This document shows, piece by piece, positions 1 to 6,261 of a DNA stretch of 6,844 nt. Source of the DNA: Caulobacteraceae bacterium (GTDB lineage Bacteria; Pseudomonadota; Alphaproteobacteria; Caulobacterales; Caulobacteraceae); the NCBI GenBank assembly GCA_028291305.1, contig JAQGII010000402.1:1-6844 (forward strand), read 5' to 3'. Positions within the stretch are counted from its first letter, which is position 1. Each line of letters begins with the position of its first letter. The notes below the pieces were generated by a model. It did not search any database, was not told the DNA's origin, and worked only from the letters and a program-made list of their open reading frames with translations. Both the position numbers and the translations under genes were made by a program.

Positions 1-1155
1 CTGGTAGGCGGTGTCCTCCAGGGCGGCGCGGGCGAAATGGCCGGCGCGGGCATTGCGGTTCAGGCCGGCGACGATGCCGCGCGCGTCGGCCCGCCAGTAG
101 GGCGCGTAGAGGCCGGAGAAGGCGGGCACGAAATAGACGTCGCCGTTGTCCTCCACGGTGCGGGCCAGGGCCTCCACCTCATGGCTCGATTTGATCAGCC
201 CGAGGTTGTCGCGCAGCCATTGCACCAGCGCGCCGCTGATGGCGACCGAACCCTCCAGGGCGTAGCAGGGCTTCTGGCCGTCGAAGCGGTAGGCGACGGT
301 GGTCAGCAGCCCCGCCGTCGACTGGGTGATCTGCTCGCCGGTGTTCATCAGCATGAAGCAGCCGGTGCCATAGGTGTTCTTGACCTCGCCCGGGGTGAAA
401 CAGGCCTGGCCCACCAGGGCGGCCTGCTGGTCCCCCAGGATGCCGGCGATCCTGACCCCCGCCAGCACGCCGGAGGCCTGGGCGTACACCTCGGACGAGG
501 AGGCGATGCGCGGCAGGACCGAGGCCGGGATGTCGAACGCCTCCAGCATCTGCGGGTCCCAGTCCAGGGTCGCCAGGTCCATCAGCTGGGTGCGGCTGGC
601 GTTGGTCACGTCGGTGACGTGCTCGCGCCCCTCGGTCAGCTTCCAGAGCAGCCAGGAATCGATGGTGCCGAAGGCGATCTCCCCCCTGCCCGCCCGGGCG
701 CGCAGTCCCTCGAGGTTGTCCAGCAGCCACTTGAGCTTGAGGCCGCTGAAATAGCTGGCCAGCGGCAGGCCGGTCTTGGCGCGGAAGCGGTCGGGGCCGC
801 CGTGCTTGGCCAGGTCGCGGGCCAGGCCGTCGACCCGCGTGTCCTGCCAGACCAGGGCGTTGTGGACCGGCTTGCCGGTCCTACGGTCCCACACCACGGT
901 GGTCTCGCGCTGGTTGGTGATGCCGACGGCCGCCAGCTGGCTCGGCTCGAGCCCCTTGGCTTCCAGGGCCTCGGCGATCACCGCCTGGGTGTTGCGCCAG
1001 ATCTCCTCGGGATCGTGTTCGACCCAGCCGGGCTGCGGGAAGATCTGCTCGTGCTCGCGCTGGGCGACGCTGATGATGTGGCCGCCCTTGTCGAACACGA
1101 TGAAGCGGCTGGAGGTGGTGCCCTGGTCGATGGCGCCGATATACTGCTGGGTCAT
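1..1155 (-). CDS. glpK: Glycerol kinase, N-terminal 385 residues (partial at left edge)
   Basis: Cytoplasmic enzyme that phosphorylates glycerol to sn-glycerol-3-phosphate with ATP, trapping glycerol that enters through the facilitator encoded just upstream. The reading frame is open from ATG at 1155 to the window edge. It shows the FGGY-kinase hallmarks: the phosphate loop DQGTTSSR (residues 10-17), NQRETT (81-86) with the glycerol-contacting Arg-Glu, WQDTR (103-107), GDQQAAL (241-247) whose Asp242 is the expected catalytic base, and NTYGTGCF (260-267). The family is usually about 500 residues, so roughly 115 are missing. The stop of glpF lies 8 bp upstream, which makes a glpF-glpK operon near certain. 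The segment before GDQQ is shorter than in E. coli GlpK and lacks the GGKGGTR-type loop that binds fructose-1,6-bisphosphate, so that allosteric control is probably absent (inference). Confidence 0.97.
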   Translation of the reverse strand, partial: MTQQYIGAIDQGTTSSRFIVFDKGGHIISVAQREHEQIFPQPGWVEHDPEEIWRNTQAVIAEALEAKGLEPSQLAAVGITNQRETTVVWDRRTGKPVHNALVWQDTRVDGLARDLAKHGGPDRFRAKTGLPLASYFSGLKLKWLLDNLEGLRARAGRGEIAFGTIDSWLLWKLTEGREHVTDVTNASRTQLMDLATLDWDPQMLEAFDIPASVLPRIASSSEVYAQASGVLAGVRIAGILGDQQAALVGQACFTPGEVKNTYGTGCFMLMNTGEQITQSTAGLLTTVAYRFDGQKPCYALEGSVAISGALVQWLRDNLGLIKSSHEVEALARTVEDNGDVYFVPAFSGLYAPYWRADARGIVAGLNRNARAGHFARAALEDTAYQ

Positions 1156-1163
1156 CGTCGCGC

Positions 1164-2009
1164 TCAATTGGGGGGGTTGATGACGGGTTCGGACGGCTGG
1201 GCCACGCGCTCGCCCTGGGGCCGCAGATAGGGCCGGATCAGGACCTGATAGGCGCCCCCGCCGATGAGGCCGCCGCCCAGCGGCCCCACGATCGGTATCC
1301 ACCAGTAGTTGTCGGGCGACGGCAGGGCCTGCGGCCCCCAGCCCATGAAATAGGCGAACAGGCGCGGGCCGAAGTCGCGCGCCGGGTTCAGCGCCCAGGC
1401 TTCCAGATAGCCCATCGAGGCGCCGATGGTGGCGACCAGCAGCCCGATGATCAGCGCGCCGGAGTTGGCCATCGGCGCCTGGGTGTTCCACTCCTCGGTA
1501 ATGGCGAAGATGCCCAGCATCAGGAAGGCGGTCAGGATCACCTCGTCCAGCAGCGCGTGCATCGGCGTGACCGCCAGACCGGGATGGGTGAAGAAGACCC
1601 CGGCCGCGCCGCCGTCGCCGGCCCGGGTCAGGTGCTGCACGGCGTTGTAGTGGTCGATCACCGGACCGAACAGCACATAGACGATGGCCGCGCCGAGGAA
1701 GCCGCCGCCCACCTGGGCTGCGGTGTAGGGCAGCACCTTCTTCCAGGGGAAGCCGCGGTAGACGGCGAGCGACAGGGTCACCGCCGGATTGGCGTGGGTG
1801 CCCGAGACGGCGCCGGTGACGTAGATGGCCAGGGTAACCGCCAGGCCCCAGGCGATGCACACGCCCCAGTAGGCCTGCTTGTACGGGCTGGGATCGTACA
1901 GGGTGTACATCGCGGCGGCGGAGTCGCCGAAGCTGATGATGATGAACATGGCCATCGCCTCGGAGATCATCTCCCCGCGCAGATCGCGCAAACCCTTCCT
2001 GTCCGCCAA
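1164..2009 (-). CDS. glpF: Glycerol uptake facilitator (aquaglyceroporin, MIP family)
   Basis: Inner-membrane channel for passive entry of glycerol. The 281-residue product has hydrophobic segments spread throughout and both half-helix signatures: THANPAVT (NPA at 74-76) and [11 protein letters not shown] (NPA at 208-210, followed by Arg211-Asp212). The Asp after NPAR and the Gly196 equivalent mark the glycerol-conducting branch rather than a water-only aquaporin. Aligned by eye with E. coli GlpF, the selectivity filter has Trp54 (W48), Arg211 (R206) and Trp205 where E. coli has Phe200. I chose the TTG start at 2009 because GGGGAG lies 6 nt upstream and it restores the usual short N-terminal tail before helix 1. 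An in-frame ATG at 1970, giving 268 residues, is the alternative, but its GGGGAG touches the start codon. The frame stays open far upstream, but that stretch reads as low-complexity shadow sequence. glpK follows 8 bp downstream. Confidence 0.93.
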   Translation of the reverse strand: MADRKGLRDLRGEMISEAMAMFIIISFGDSAAAMYTLYDPSPYKQAYWGVCIAWGLAVTLAIYVTGAVSGTHANPAVTLSLAVYRGFPWKKVLPYTAAQVGGGFLGAAIVYVLFGPVIDHYNAVQHLTRAGDGGAAGVFFTHPGLAVTPMHALLDEVILTAFLMLGIFAITEEWNTQAPMANSGALIIGLLVATIGASMGYLEAWALNPARDFGPRLFAYFMGWGPQALPSPDNYWWIPIVGPLGGGLIGGGAYQVLIRPYLRPQGERVAQPSEPVINPPN

Positions 2010-2015
2010 GGCGCG

Positions 2016-2021
2016 CTCCCC
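2016..2021 (-). promoter_or_regulatory. Ribosome binding site that decides the TTG start of glpF
   Basis: On the minus strand GGGGAG ends 6 nt before the TTG at 2009, within a longer GGGGAGGGGAG purine run. This spacing is the main reason to prefer TTG over the ATG at 1970. Confidence 0.5.
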
Positions 2022-2190
2022 TCCCCGCTGACCGCCGCGATGCGGCGCCGTTTGTCGTTGCGATTCATTATTCCCGGTCCCTCGGCGCGCGTCGATGGCC
2101 TCGGCGGGCAACGGCCGGTTGTTAAGGTAAACGCCTCGCGGCTCCGGGCCGCCGGCGGGCCTCGCCTGCGCCGGATACGCTCTCGAAAAC

Positions 2191-2219
2191 AGATAGTTAT
2201 TTCGTCGCACCGGGGGCAA
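2191..2219 (-). promoter_or_regulatory. Candidate promoter for glpF-glpK
   Basis: Reading the minus strand, TTGCCC (2219-2214) and CTATCT (2196-2191) are separated by 17 nt, in the only AT-rich patch of the intergenic region. The -10 partly matches the CTAT core common in alphaproteobacterial housekeeping promoters. Transcription would start near 2184, leaving a leader of about 175 nt before the TTG start. The match is modest and was found by eye. Confidence 0.3.
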
Positions 2220-2235
2220 GCCCCCATCGGCGGCG
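2203..2235 (+). other. Long GC-rich stem-loop upstream of the hydrolase gene
   Basis: A perfect inverted repeat GGGGGC-AA-GCCCCC (2212-2225) sits inside a second stem: CGTCGC at 2203-2208 pairs with GGCGGCG-side bases 2230-2235, with one G-T wobble and a small internal loop. The wobble favours folding of the plus-strand transcript. No T-tract follows, so it does not look like an intrinsic terminator. It overlaps the candidate -35 of glpF. Confidence 0.45.
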
Positions 2236-2306
2236 TCACATCTACAGGAGCCCGGCGTTAACCGATCGCCTGGAGCTCCTTGGTCTGTCGTGTCCGGGAG
2301 CGCCGC

Positions 2307-3437
2307 GTGTCGAACCTGTTCTCCATCCCGGACCGGGCTCCCTTCGGGGCCGGTGGCGAGGCGCAAGACAATACCGCACGCAAGCTGCGCACGCCGCGCG
2401 GCGGCCTGCTCGGGCGCGTCGCGACCACCCTCGGCCGGCCGCCCTGGATCATCCTGCTGTGCGCCTCGCTGTTGGCGGTCAACGTCGAGGCGGATCGCGC
2501 GGGCGCGACCGGCGCGGACAAGGCCAACGGACAGTTCTACTCTATCGACGGCCGGCGCATGCGCATGGTCTGCGAGGGGCCCACGGGAAGCTCGAAGCCC
2601 GTGGTGCTCTTCGAATCCGGAGCCTTCGGCTTCGCCGGCGACTGGGCCTATGTCCAGTCGCAACTGACCGCCCAGGGCGTGCGCTCCTGCGCCTACGACA
2701 GGGCCGGCATGGGCCTGTCCGAGCCGGCGTCCGCGCCCCGCGACGGGATCAATGTCGCGCGGGACCTGGAAAAGCTACTGAAGGCGGCCAACGTGCCCGG
2801 CCCCTACGTCCTGGTCGGCCATTCCATGGCCGGCGTCCGGGTGCATCTGTTCGCCAACCGCAACCGCGGCAAGGTGGCCGGGCTGGTGCTGGTTGACTCC
2901 ACCACGCCTGAGGCGACGCAGGACGCCGCGGTCATGAAATACGTCACCGACTTCACGTCCGGGGCCAAGGCCGCGGCACTGACCGCCAGGGTCGGCATCC
3001 TCTATCTGCTCAGCGGCACAGCCCTGGGCGACAAGGTCGGCCTGCCGCCCCGGGAGGACGCCCAGAAGCGGGCCCAGTTCGCCTCGGCCAGCTACAACCT
3101 GACCTCCTACGAGGAGGTCAGGAACTGGCCCCTGGCCGCCGCCCAGGCCCGCGCCACGGGCCCGCTGAACCCCGCCTGGCCGGTGGCGGTGATCAGCGCC
3201 GGGGTCCTGTCCGCCGACGAAGGCGCCCAGATCCAGGCCCTGCAGCCGCCCCCCGCCCTGGCCTCCAGGCACGGCCTCGTCTCCATCGTCGACGGCGCCA
3301 CCCACAACGGACTGCTCGGCGCCCAGTACTCCAGCGCCATCGTCCAGGGCATCGACTTCGTCCTGGACGCCCAGGGTCTCGGCCCGAACGAGCGGGCGGA
3401 AACGGTCCATCGCGGCCTGGCCGTCGCCAAGGGCTGA
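2307..3437 (+). CDS. Alpha/beta-fold hydrolase with N-terminal membrane anchor or signal
   Basis: Serine hydrolase of the alpha/beta-hydrolase fold; substrate unknown. From the GTG start the product has 376 residues. The nucleophile elbow is GHSMAG with Ser173, the catalytic His is probably His333 in ATHNGL, and Asp304 is a candidate acid. The strand-3 turn reads ESGAF (103-107) in place of the usual HG motif and should form the oxyanion hole. A basic N-terminal region precedes a short hydrophobic stretch (WIILLCASLLAV, about 47-58) and then an Ala-rich segment, so the enzyme is probably anchored in the inner membrane or exported, with the catalytic domain outside. I chose GTG at 2307 because GGGAG lies 6 nt upstream; a TTG at 2280 with GGAG 4 nt upstream would add nine residues. 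No functional link with its glycerol or redox neighbours is evident. Confidence 0.85.
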   Translation: MSNLFSIPDRAPFGAGGEAQDNTARKLRTPRGGLLGRVATTLGRPPWIILLCASLLAVNVEADRAGATGADKANGQFYSIDGRRMRMVCEGPTGSSKPVVLFESGAFGFAGDWAYVQSQLTAQGVRSCAYDRAGMGLSEPASAPRDGINVARDLEKLLKAANVPGPYVLVGHSMAGVRVHLFANRNRGKVAGLVLVDSTTPEATQDAAVMKYVTDFTSGAKAAALTARVGILYLLSGTALGDKVGLPPREDAQKRAQFASASYNLTSYEEVRNWPLAAAQARATGPLNPAWPVAVISAGVLSADEGAQIQALQPPPALASRHGLVSIVDGATHNGLLGAQYSSAIVQGIDFVLDAQGLGPNERAETVHRGLAVAKG

Positions 3438-3446
3438 CCGCCGGCG

Positions 3447-3475
3447 CTGACGTAGCGCGCGACCGCCCGTATAAG
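3447..3475 (+). promoter_or_regulatory. Probable sigma-70-type promoter for the OsmC/flavoprotein cluster
   Basis: CTGACG (3447-3452) and TATAAG (3470-3475) are 17 nt apart, matching TTGACA at four of six positions and TATAAT at five of six. A start near 3482 would give a leader of about 25 nt before the OsmC-family gene. It lies just after the hydrolase stop, so the downstream genes can be expressed on their own. Confidence 0.5.
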
Positions 3476-3506
3476 GGCCATCCCGAGTGTTCGAAGGATG
3501 CCGCCC

Positions 3507-3929
3507 ATGGCCAGCGCATTTCATCCGGTGATTGCCGACGACGGCGGCCAAGGCGGCCTGCAGGTCCTGATCACCGCCGGCCCCGCCCGCTTCGTGGCCG
3601 ACGAGCCGGTCGAACTGGGCGGCACGGATCTGGGTCCGACGCCGCACGACCTGGTCAGCGCGGGCCTCGCCGCCTGCACCAGCCAGACCCTGCGGCTCTA
3701 CGCCAAGCGCAAGGCGTGGCCGCTGGGCCCGGTGCGGGTGACGGTCACCCACAGCCGCGACCCGGCCCTCAGCCCGCCCGATCTCTTCACCCGCGTCGTC
3801 TCCCTGCGCGGGCCGCTGGACGACGAGCAGCGCGCGCGCCTGCTGGAGATCGCCGAACGCTGCCCGGTGCATCTGATGCTGACCCGCGGCGCCTCGGTCA
3901 GCACCTCGCTTTCGGCCCTGGAAGGCTAG
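3507..3929 (+). CDS. OsmC family protein (peroxide/thiol stress)
   Basis: Cytoplasmic thiol protein of the OsmC/Ohr superfamily, whose characterised members reduce organic peroxides with a pair of cysteines. The 140-residue product has the usual family length and both conserved positions: Cys57 in LAACTSQTLRLYA on the central helix and Cys119 in ERCPVHLML. The GPTPHDL segment before the first Cys is also typical. It looks closer to the general OsmC/YhfA branch than to Ohr, judged by eye. I chose the second ATG (3507) because GAAGGA ends 8 nt upstream; the ATG at 3498 touches that same sequence and would add only three residues. The flavoprotein gene starts 62 bp downstream on the same strand, so the two may share a transcript and a redox role (inference). 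Confidence 0.9.
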   Translation: MASAFHPVIADDGGQGGLQVLITAGPARFVADEPVELGGTDLGPTPHDLVSAGLAACTSQTLRLYAKRKAWPLGPVRVTVTHSRDPALSPPDLFTRVVSLRGPLDDEQRARLLEIAERCPVHLMLTRGASVSTSLSALEG

Positions 3930-3936
3930 CGCCGCA

Positions 3937-3953
3937 CCGCTGGACACCGGCGG
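3937..3953 (+). other. Small stem-loop between the OsmC and flavoprotein genes
   Basis: CCGCTGG and CCGGCGG form a 7-bp stem (one G-T pair) with a 3-nt ACA loop, 7 nt after the OsmC stop. No T-tract follows. It could stabilise or partly separate the two messages but is not a convincing terminator. Confidence 0.25.
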
Positions 3954-3991
3954 GCGGGCGTGGTCCCGTTCCCACCAGGGGGAAGCGGCCA

Positions 3992-5692
3992 ATGGACAGC
4001 GACCGACCAAAGACCCTGCTCACCCGGCGCGACCAGATGTTCTTCCCGCTGACGGCGGCGGAGATCGATCGGTTGCGGCGGTTCGGGACCATCCAGGCCT
4101 TCGCAGACGGGGACTACCTCGTGCGGGCGGGTCAGCAGGGCCTGGGCCTGGCCGTGGTGCTGAGCGGCCGCGTGGACGTCACCCGCCGCGACGGGCTGGG
4201 CCACGACGAACGGATCGTCAGCTATCGGACCGGCGATTTCATCGGCGAAGTCGGCCAGCTGTCGGGCCGCGCGGCTTTCGTCGACTCCCGGGCGCACGGT
4301 CCCGTGCAGGCGCTGATGATCCCGCCCGAGGGCCTGCGCGGCGTGGTGGTGGCCGAGGCGGAGCTGGGCGAGCGGATCATGCGGGCCCTGATCCTGCGCC
4401 GCGTGGGTCTGATCGAGGCCGGCGCCGGAGGCCCGATGCTGATCGGCCCGCCGGACAATCCGAACCTGATCCGGCTGCAGAACTTCCTGGCCCGCAACGC
4501 CATCCCCTACCGCGTGCTGGACCCGGCCACCGAGCATGACGCCGACGCCCTGCTGGCCTGCACGGCGCCCGGGCCCCACGACCTGCCGCTGGTGCTGTGC
4601 CCGGACGGCTCGGTGCTGCGCAATCCCGACGAGCAGGTCCTGGCCGAGCGCATCGGCCTGCTGCCCAAGCTCGACAGCTCCAAGGTGTACGACGTGGCGG
4701 TGGTGGGGGCCGGTCCGGCCGGCCTGGCCACGGCGGTCTATGCGGCGTCCGAAGGGCTCTCGGTGGTGGTGCTGGAGGCCCGGGCCTTCGGCGGCCAGGC
4801 CGGCGCCTCGGCCCGCATCGAGAACTACCTGGGCTTCCCCACCGGCATCTCGGGCCAGGCCCTGGCGGGGCGCGCCTTCGCCCAGGCGCAGAAGTTCGGC
4901 GCCGACATCGTCATTCCCGCGGCCGTCCGACGGCTCGATTGCAGCCAGCCGGACGGCTACGTCCTGGAGCTGGCGGCGGGCGACCAGGTGCGCGCCCGCA
5001 CCGTCGTGATCGCGGCGGGCGCCGAATACCGGCGGCCGGACCTGCCCGGCCTGCAAGAGGTGGAGAGCGACGGGGTGCATTACTGGGCCTCGCCGGTGGA
5101 GGGCAGGCTCTGCGCCGAGCAGGAGGTCGCGCTGGTGGGCGGCGGCAATTCGGCGGGCCAGGCGGCGGTCTATCTGTCGAGCAAAGCGGCCAAGGTGTGG
5201 ATGCTGGTGCGCCGGCCGGGCCTGGAGGCGACCATGTCCAGATACCTGATCGACCGCATCGCGGCGCAACCCAACATCGAGCTGCTGGCCAACACCGAAG
5301 TCCTGAAACTGGAGGCTGACGCGGCCGGAGCCCTGCGCCGGATTATCTGGCGCAACCACAAGACCGGCCAGACCGGAGAGCGGTCGATGCGCCACCTGTT
5401 CCTGTTCATCGGCGCGGACCCCTGCACCAGCTGGATGGACGGCTGCGACGCGGCCATCGACGCCAGGGGCTTCCTGCTGACCGGCGCCGAAGCCCGGCCG
5501 GGGACGACGCAGGCGATCCTGCCCCTGCAGACCAGCCTGGACGGCGTGTTCGCCATCGGCGACGTGCGCTCCGGCTCGACCAAGCGGGTGGCGGCGGCAG
5601 TGGGCGAAGGGGCCGCCGTCGTCGCCCAGATCCACGGCTACCTGGCCAACCGGCAAGAACCGGTCGAACGCGAAAAGGAGGCCACAGCGTGA
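3992..5692 (+). CDS. Cyclic-nucleotide-binding-domain / thioredoxin-reductase-like FAD oxidoreductase
   Basis: A 566-residue soluble flavoprotein with three parts. Residues about 16-140 resemble a CRP-type cyclic-nucleotide-binding fold, with GDFIGEVGQLSGRAAFV (81-97) as the phosphate-binding cassette keeping Glu86 and Arg93. Residues about 148-222 resemble the thioredoxin/glutaredoxin-like linker seen in multidomain reductases (NPNLIRLQNFLARNAIPYRV, 156-175), without a CxxC. Residues about 232-553 form a thioredoxin-reductase-type module: FAD loop GAGPAG (239-244), FGGQ (266-269), NAD(P)H loop GGGNSAGQ (383-390), and the C-terminal FAD signature VFAIGDVRSGSTKR (519-532). The redox-active CATC of true thioredoxin reductases is replaced by WASP (365-368), so the natural substrate is probably not thioredoxin. 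The ATG at 3992 is preceded by AGGGGGAAG; the open frame further upstream overlaps the OsmC gene and is not coding. The stop overlaps the start of the zinc-finger gene. Confidence 0.92.
   Translation: MDSDRPKTLLTRRDQMFFPLTAAEIDRLRRFGTIQAFADGDYLVRAGQQGLGLAVVLSGRVDVTRRDGLGHDERIVSYRTGDFIGEVGQLSGRAAFVDSRAHGPVQALMIPPEGLRGVVVAEAELGERIMRALILRRVGLIEAGAGGPMLIGPPDNPNLIRLQNFLARNAIPYRVLDPATEHDADALLACTAPGPHDLPLVLCPDGSVLRNPDEQVLAERIGLLPKLDSSKVYDVAVVGAGPAGLATAVYAASEGLSVVVLEARAFGGQAGASARIENYLGFPTGISGQALAGRAFAQAQKFGADIVIPAAVRRLDCSQPDGYVLELAAGDQVRARTVVIAAGAEYRRPDLPGLQEVESDGVHYWASPVEGRLCAEQEVALVGGGNSAGQAAVYLSSKAAKVWMLVRRPGLEATMSRYLIDRIAAQPNIELLANTEVLKLEADAAGALRRIIWRNHKTGQTGERSMRHLFLFIGADPCTSWMDGCDAAIDARGFLLTGAEARPGTTQAILPLQTSLDGVFAIGDVRSGSTKRVAAAVGEGAAVVAQIHGYLANRQEPVEREKEATA
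5675..5681 (+). promoter_or_regulatory. Strong ribosome binding site supporting a GTG start
   Basis: AAGGAGG lies 7 nt before the GTG at 5689, inside the end of the flavoprotein gene. It fixes the start of the zinc-finger gene and, with the overlapping stop and start, points to translational coupling. Confidence 0.85.
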
Positions 5693-5985
5693 ATTGCCGG
5701 CATCTGGGACTGTTCGCCAAGGTGACGCCCTCGACCGATGGCTGCCAGGAGTGCCTGAAGACGGGCGACGAGTGGGTGCATCTGCGCATCTGCCGCGTCT
5801 GCGGCCATGTCGGTTGCTGCGACGAGTCCAAGAACCAGCACGCAACCAAACACTTCCGCGCCAGCCAGCACCCGGTGATGGAGGACTACTACCCCGGCGA
5901 CGGTTGGGGCTGGTGCTACGTGGACGAGGTGATGATCGACCTGGGCGACAACGTCACCCCCCACCCGCCGGGATGGCAGTGGTAG
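5689..5985 (+). CDS. UBP-type zinc-finger protein
   Basis: A 98-residue protein made almost entirely of one ZnF-UBP domain, the fold that in eukaryotic deubiquitinases and HDAC6 binds the free C-terminus of ubiquitin. The zinc ligands are in family order: Cys3-x-His5, Cys19-xx-Cys22, Cys35-xx-Cys38, Cys43, His51, His55 and His61. The last pair, normally WCYxC, reads WCYVD (75-79): the aromatic Trp75 and Tyr77 are kept, while Asp79 stands in for the second Cys. The Arg that in HDAC6 follows CG and holds the ubiquitin carboxylate appears replaced by an acidic stretch (Asp45-Glu46) in my manual alignment. The GTG start overlaps the flavoprotein stop by 4 nt, so the two are co-expressed and may act together. 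No ubiquitin-like protein is encoded nearby; the ligand is unknown. Confidence 0.92.
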   Translation: MNCRHLGLFAKVTPSTDGCQECLKTGDEWVHLRICRVCGHVGCCDESKNQHATKHFRASQHPVMEDYYPGDGWGWCYVDEVMIDLGDNVTPHPPGWQW

Positions 5986-6000
5986 AAGCCGGCCGGCGGA

Positions 6001-6183
6001 TCAGGAGAGGAACTTGACGACGTGCGCCGCCGACCGGAAGGCGGCCTCGTCGATGAATGCCTCGAGACCGATCTTGAAGGCATCGGTCAGTTCGACCTGC
6101 GCGTCGAGCGCATCAGCCAGGTCCACGCCGTTGATGAGCTCGGCGAGCCCCTGAACGTCGCCAGACGAGAGTTTCGTGACCAT
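6001..6183 (-). CDS. Small hypothetical protein (60 residues)
   Basis: I do not recognise this product. It is acidic, rich in Ala, Leu, Val and Asp, has no Cys or transmembrane segment, and alternates hydrophobic and charged residues as an all-helical small protein would (for example VDLADALDAQVELTDAFKIG, 20-39). Third codon positions are mostly G or C, as in neighbouring genes, and the amino-acid content looks like real protein rather than antisense sequence. Against it: no clear Shine-Dalgarno precedes the ATG at 6183. The gene converges on the zinc-finger gene with only 15 bp between the stops, and lies 78 bp downstream of another small gene on the same strand, with which it may be co-transcribed. 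Confidence 0.5.
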   Translation of the reverse strand: MVTKLSSGDVQGLAELINGVDLADALDAQVELTDAFKIGLEAFIDEAAFRSAAHVVKFLS

Positions 6184-6261
6184 TAGTCACATCTATCACA
6201 ACCTGGGGCTGCACCACCACCCGAAGCGGCCGACGTCGCCCTTGGCGCGCGGACGGGCGGA

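Larger units (their letters stand above)
2010..2306. other. Divergent intergenic region between glpF and the hydrolase gene
   Basis: This 297-bp region separates two divergently transcribed genes and must hold the promoters of both. It contains an AT-rich island (about 2181-2202), a strong GC hairpin (2203-2235) and the ribosome sites next to both starts. I saw no clear GlpR-type operator and no known riboswitch. Frames that run through it are arginine-rich and proline-rich and do not look like protein. Confidence 0.6.

Noticed and set aside
37..1230. 397-codon plus-strand open frame
   Set aside because: It is antisense to glpK, is Gly/Ala/Arg-rich and has no family motif; the minus-strand frame is unmistakably glycerol kinase.
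2010..2663. Upstream extension of the glpF frame to 2663
   Set aside because: The translation is Arg/Pro/Gly-rich without domain features and overlaps the divergent hydrolase gene; the channel fold begins near 2009.
3716..3991. Upstream extension of the flavoprotein frame
   Set aside because: It overlaps the OsmC gene in another frame and is Arg/Pro-rich; the ATG at 3992 has a good ribosome site and starts the recognisable protein.
2775..4010. 411-codon minus-strand open frame
   Set aside because: Antisense to the hydrolase and OsmC genes, with composition typical of high-GC shadow frames.
3926..5845. 639-codon minus-strand open frame
   Set aside because: Antisense to the flavoprotein; long shadow frames are common at this GC content and no motif is present.
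5988..5997. GCCGGCCGGC palindrome between the zinc-finger gene and the 60-residue gene
   Set aside because: It has no loop and no T-tract, so it is not a credible terminator; short GC palindromes are expected by chance here.
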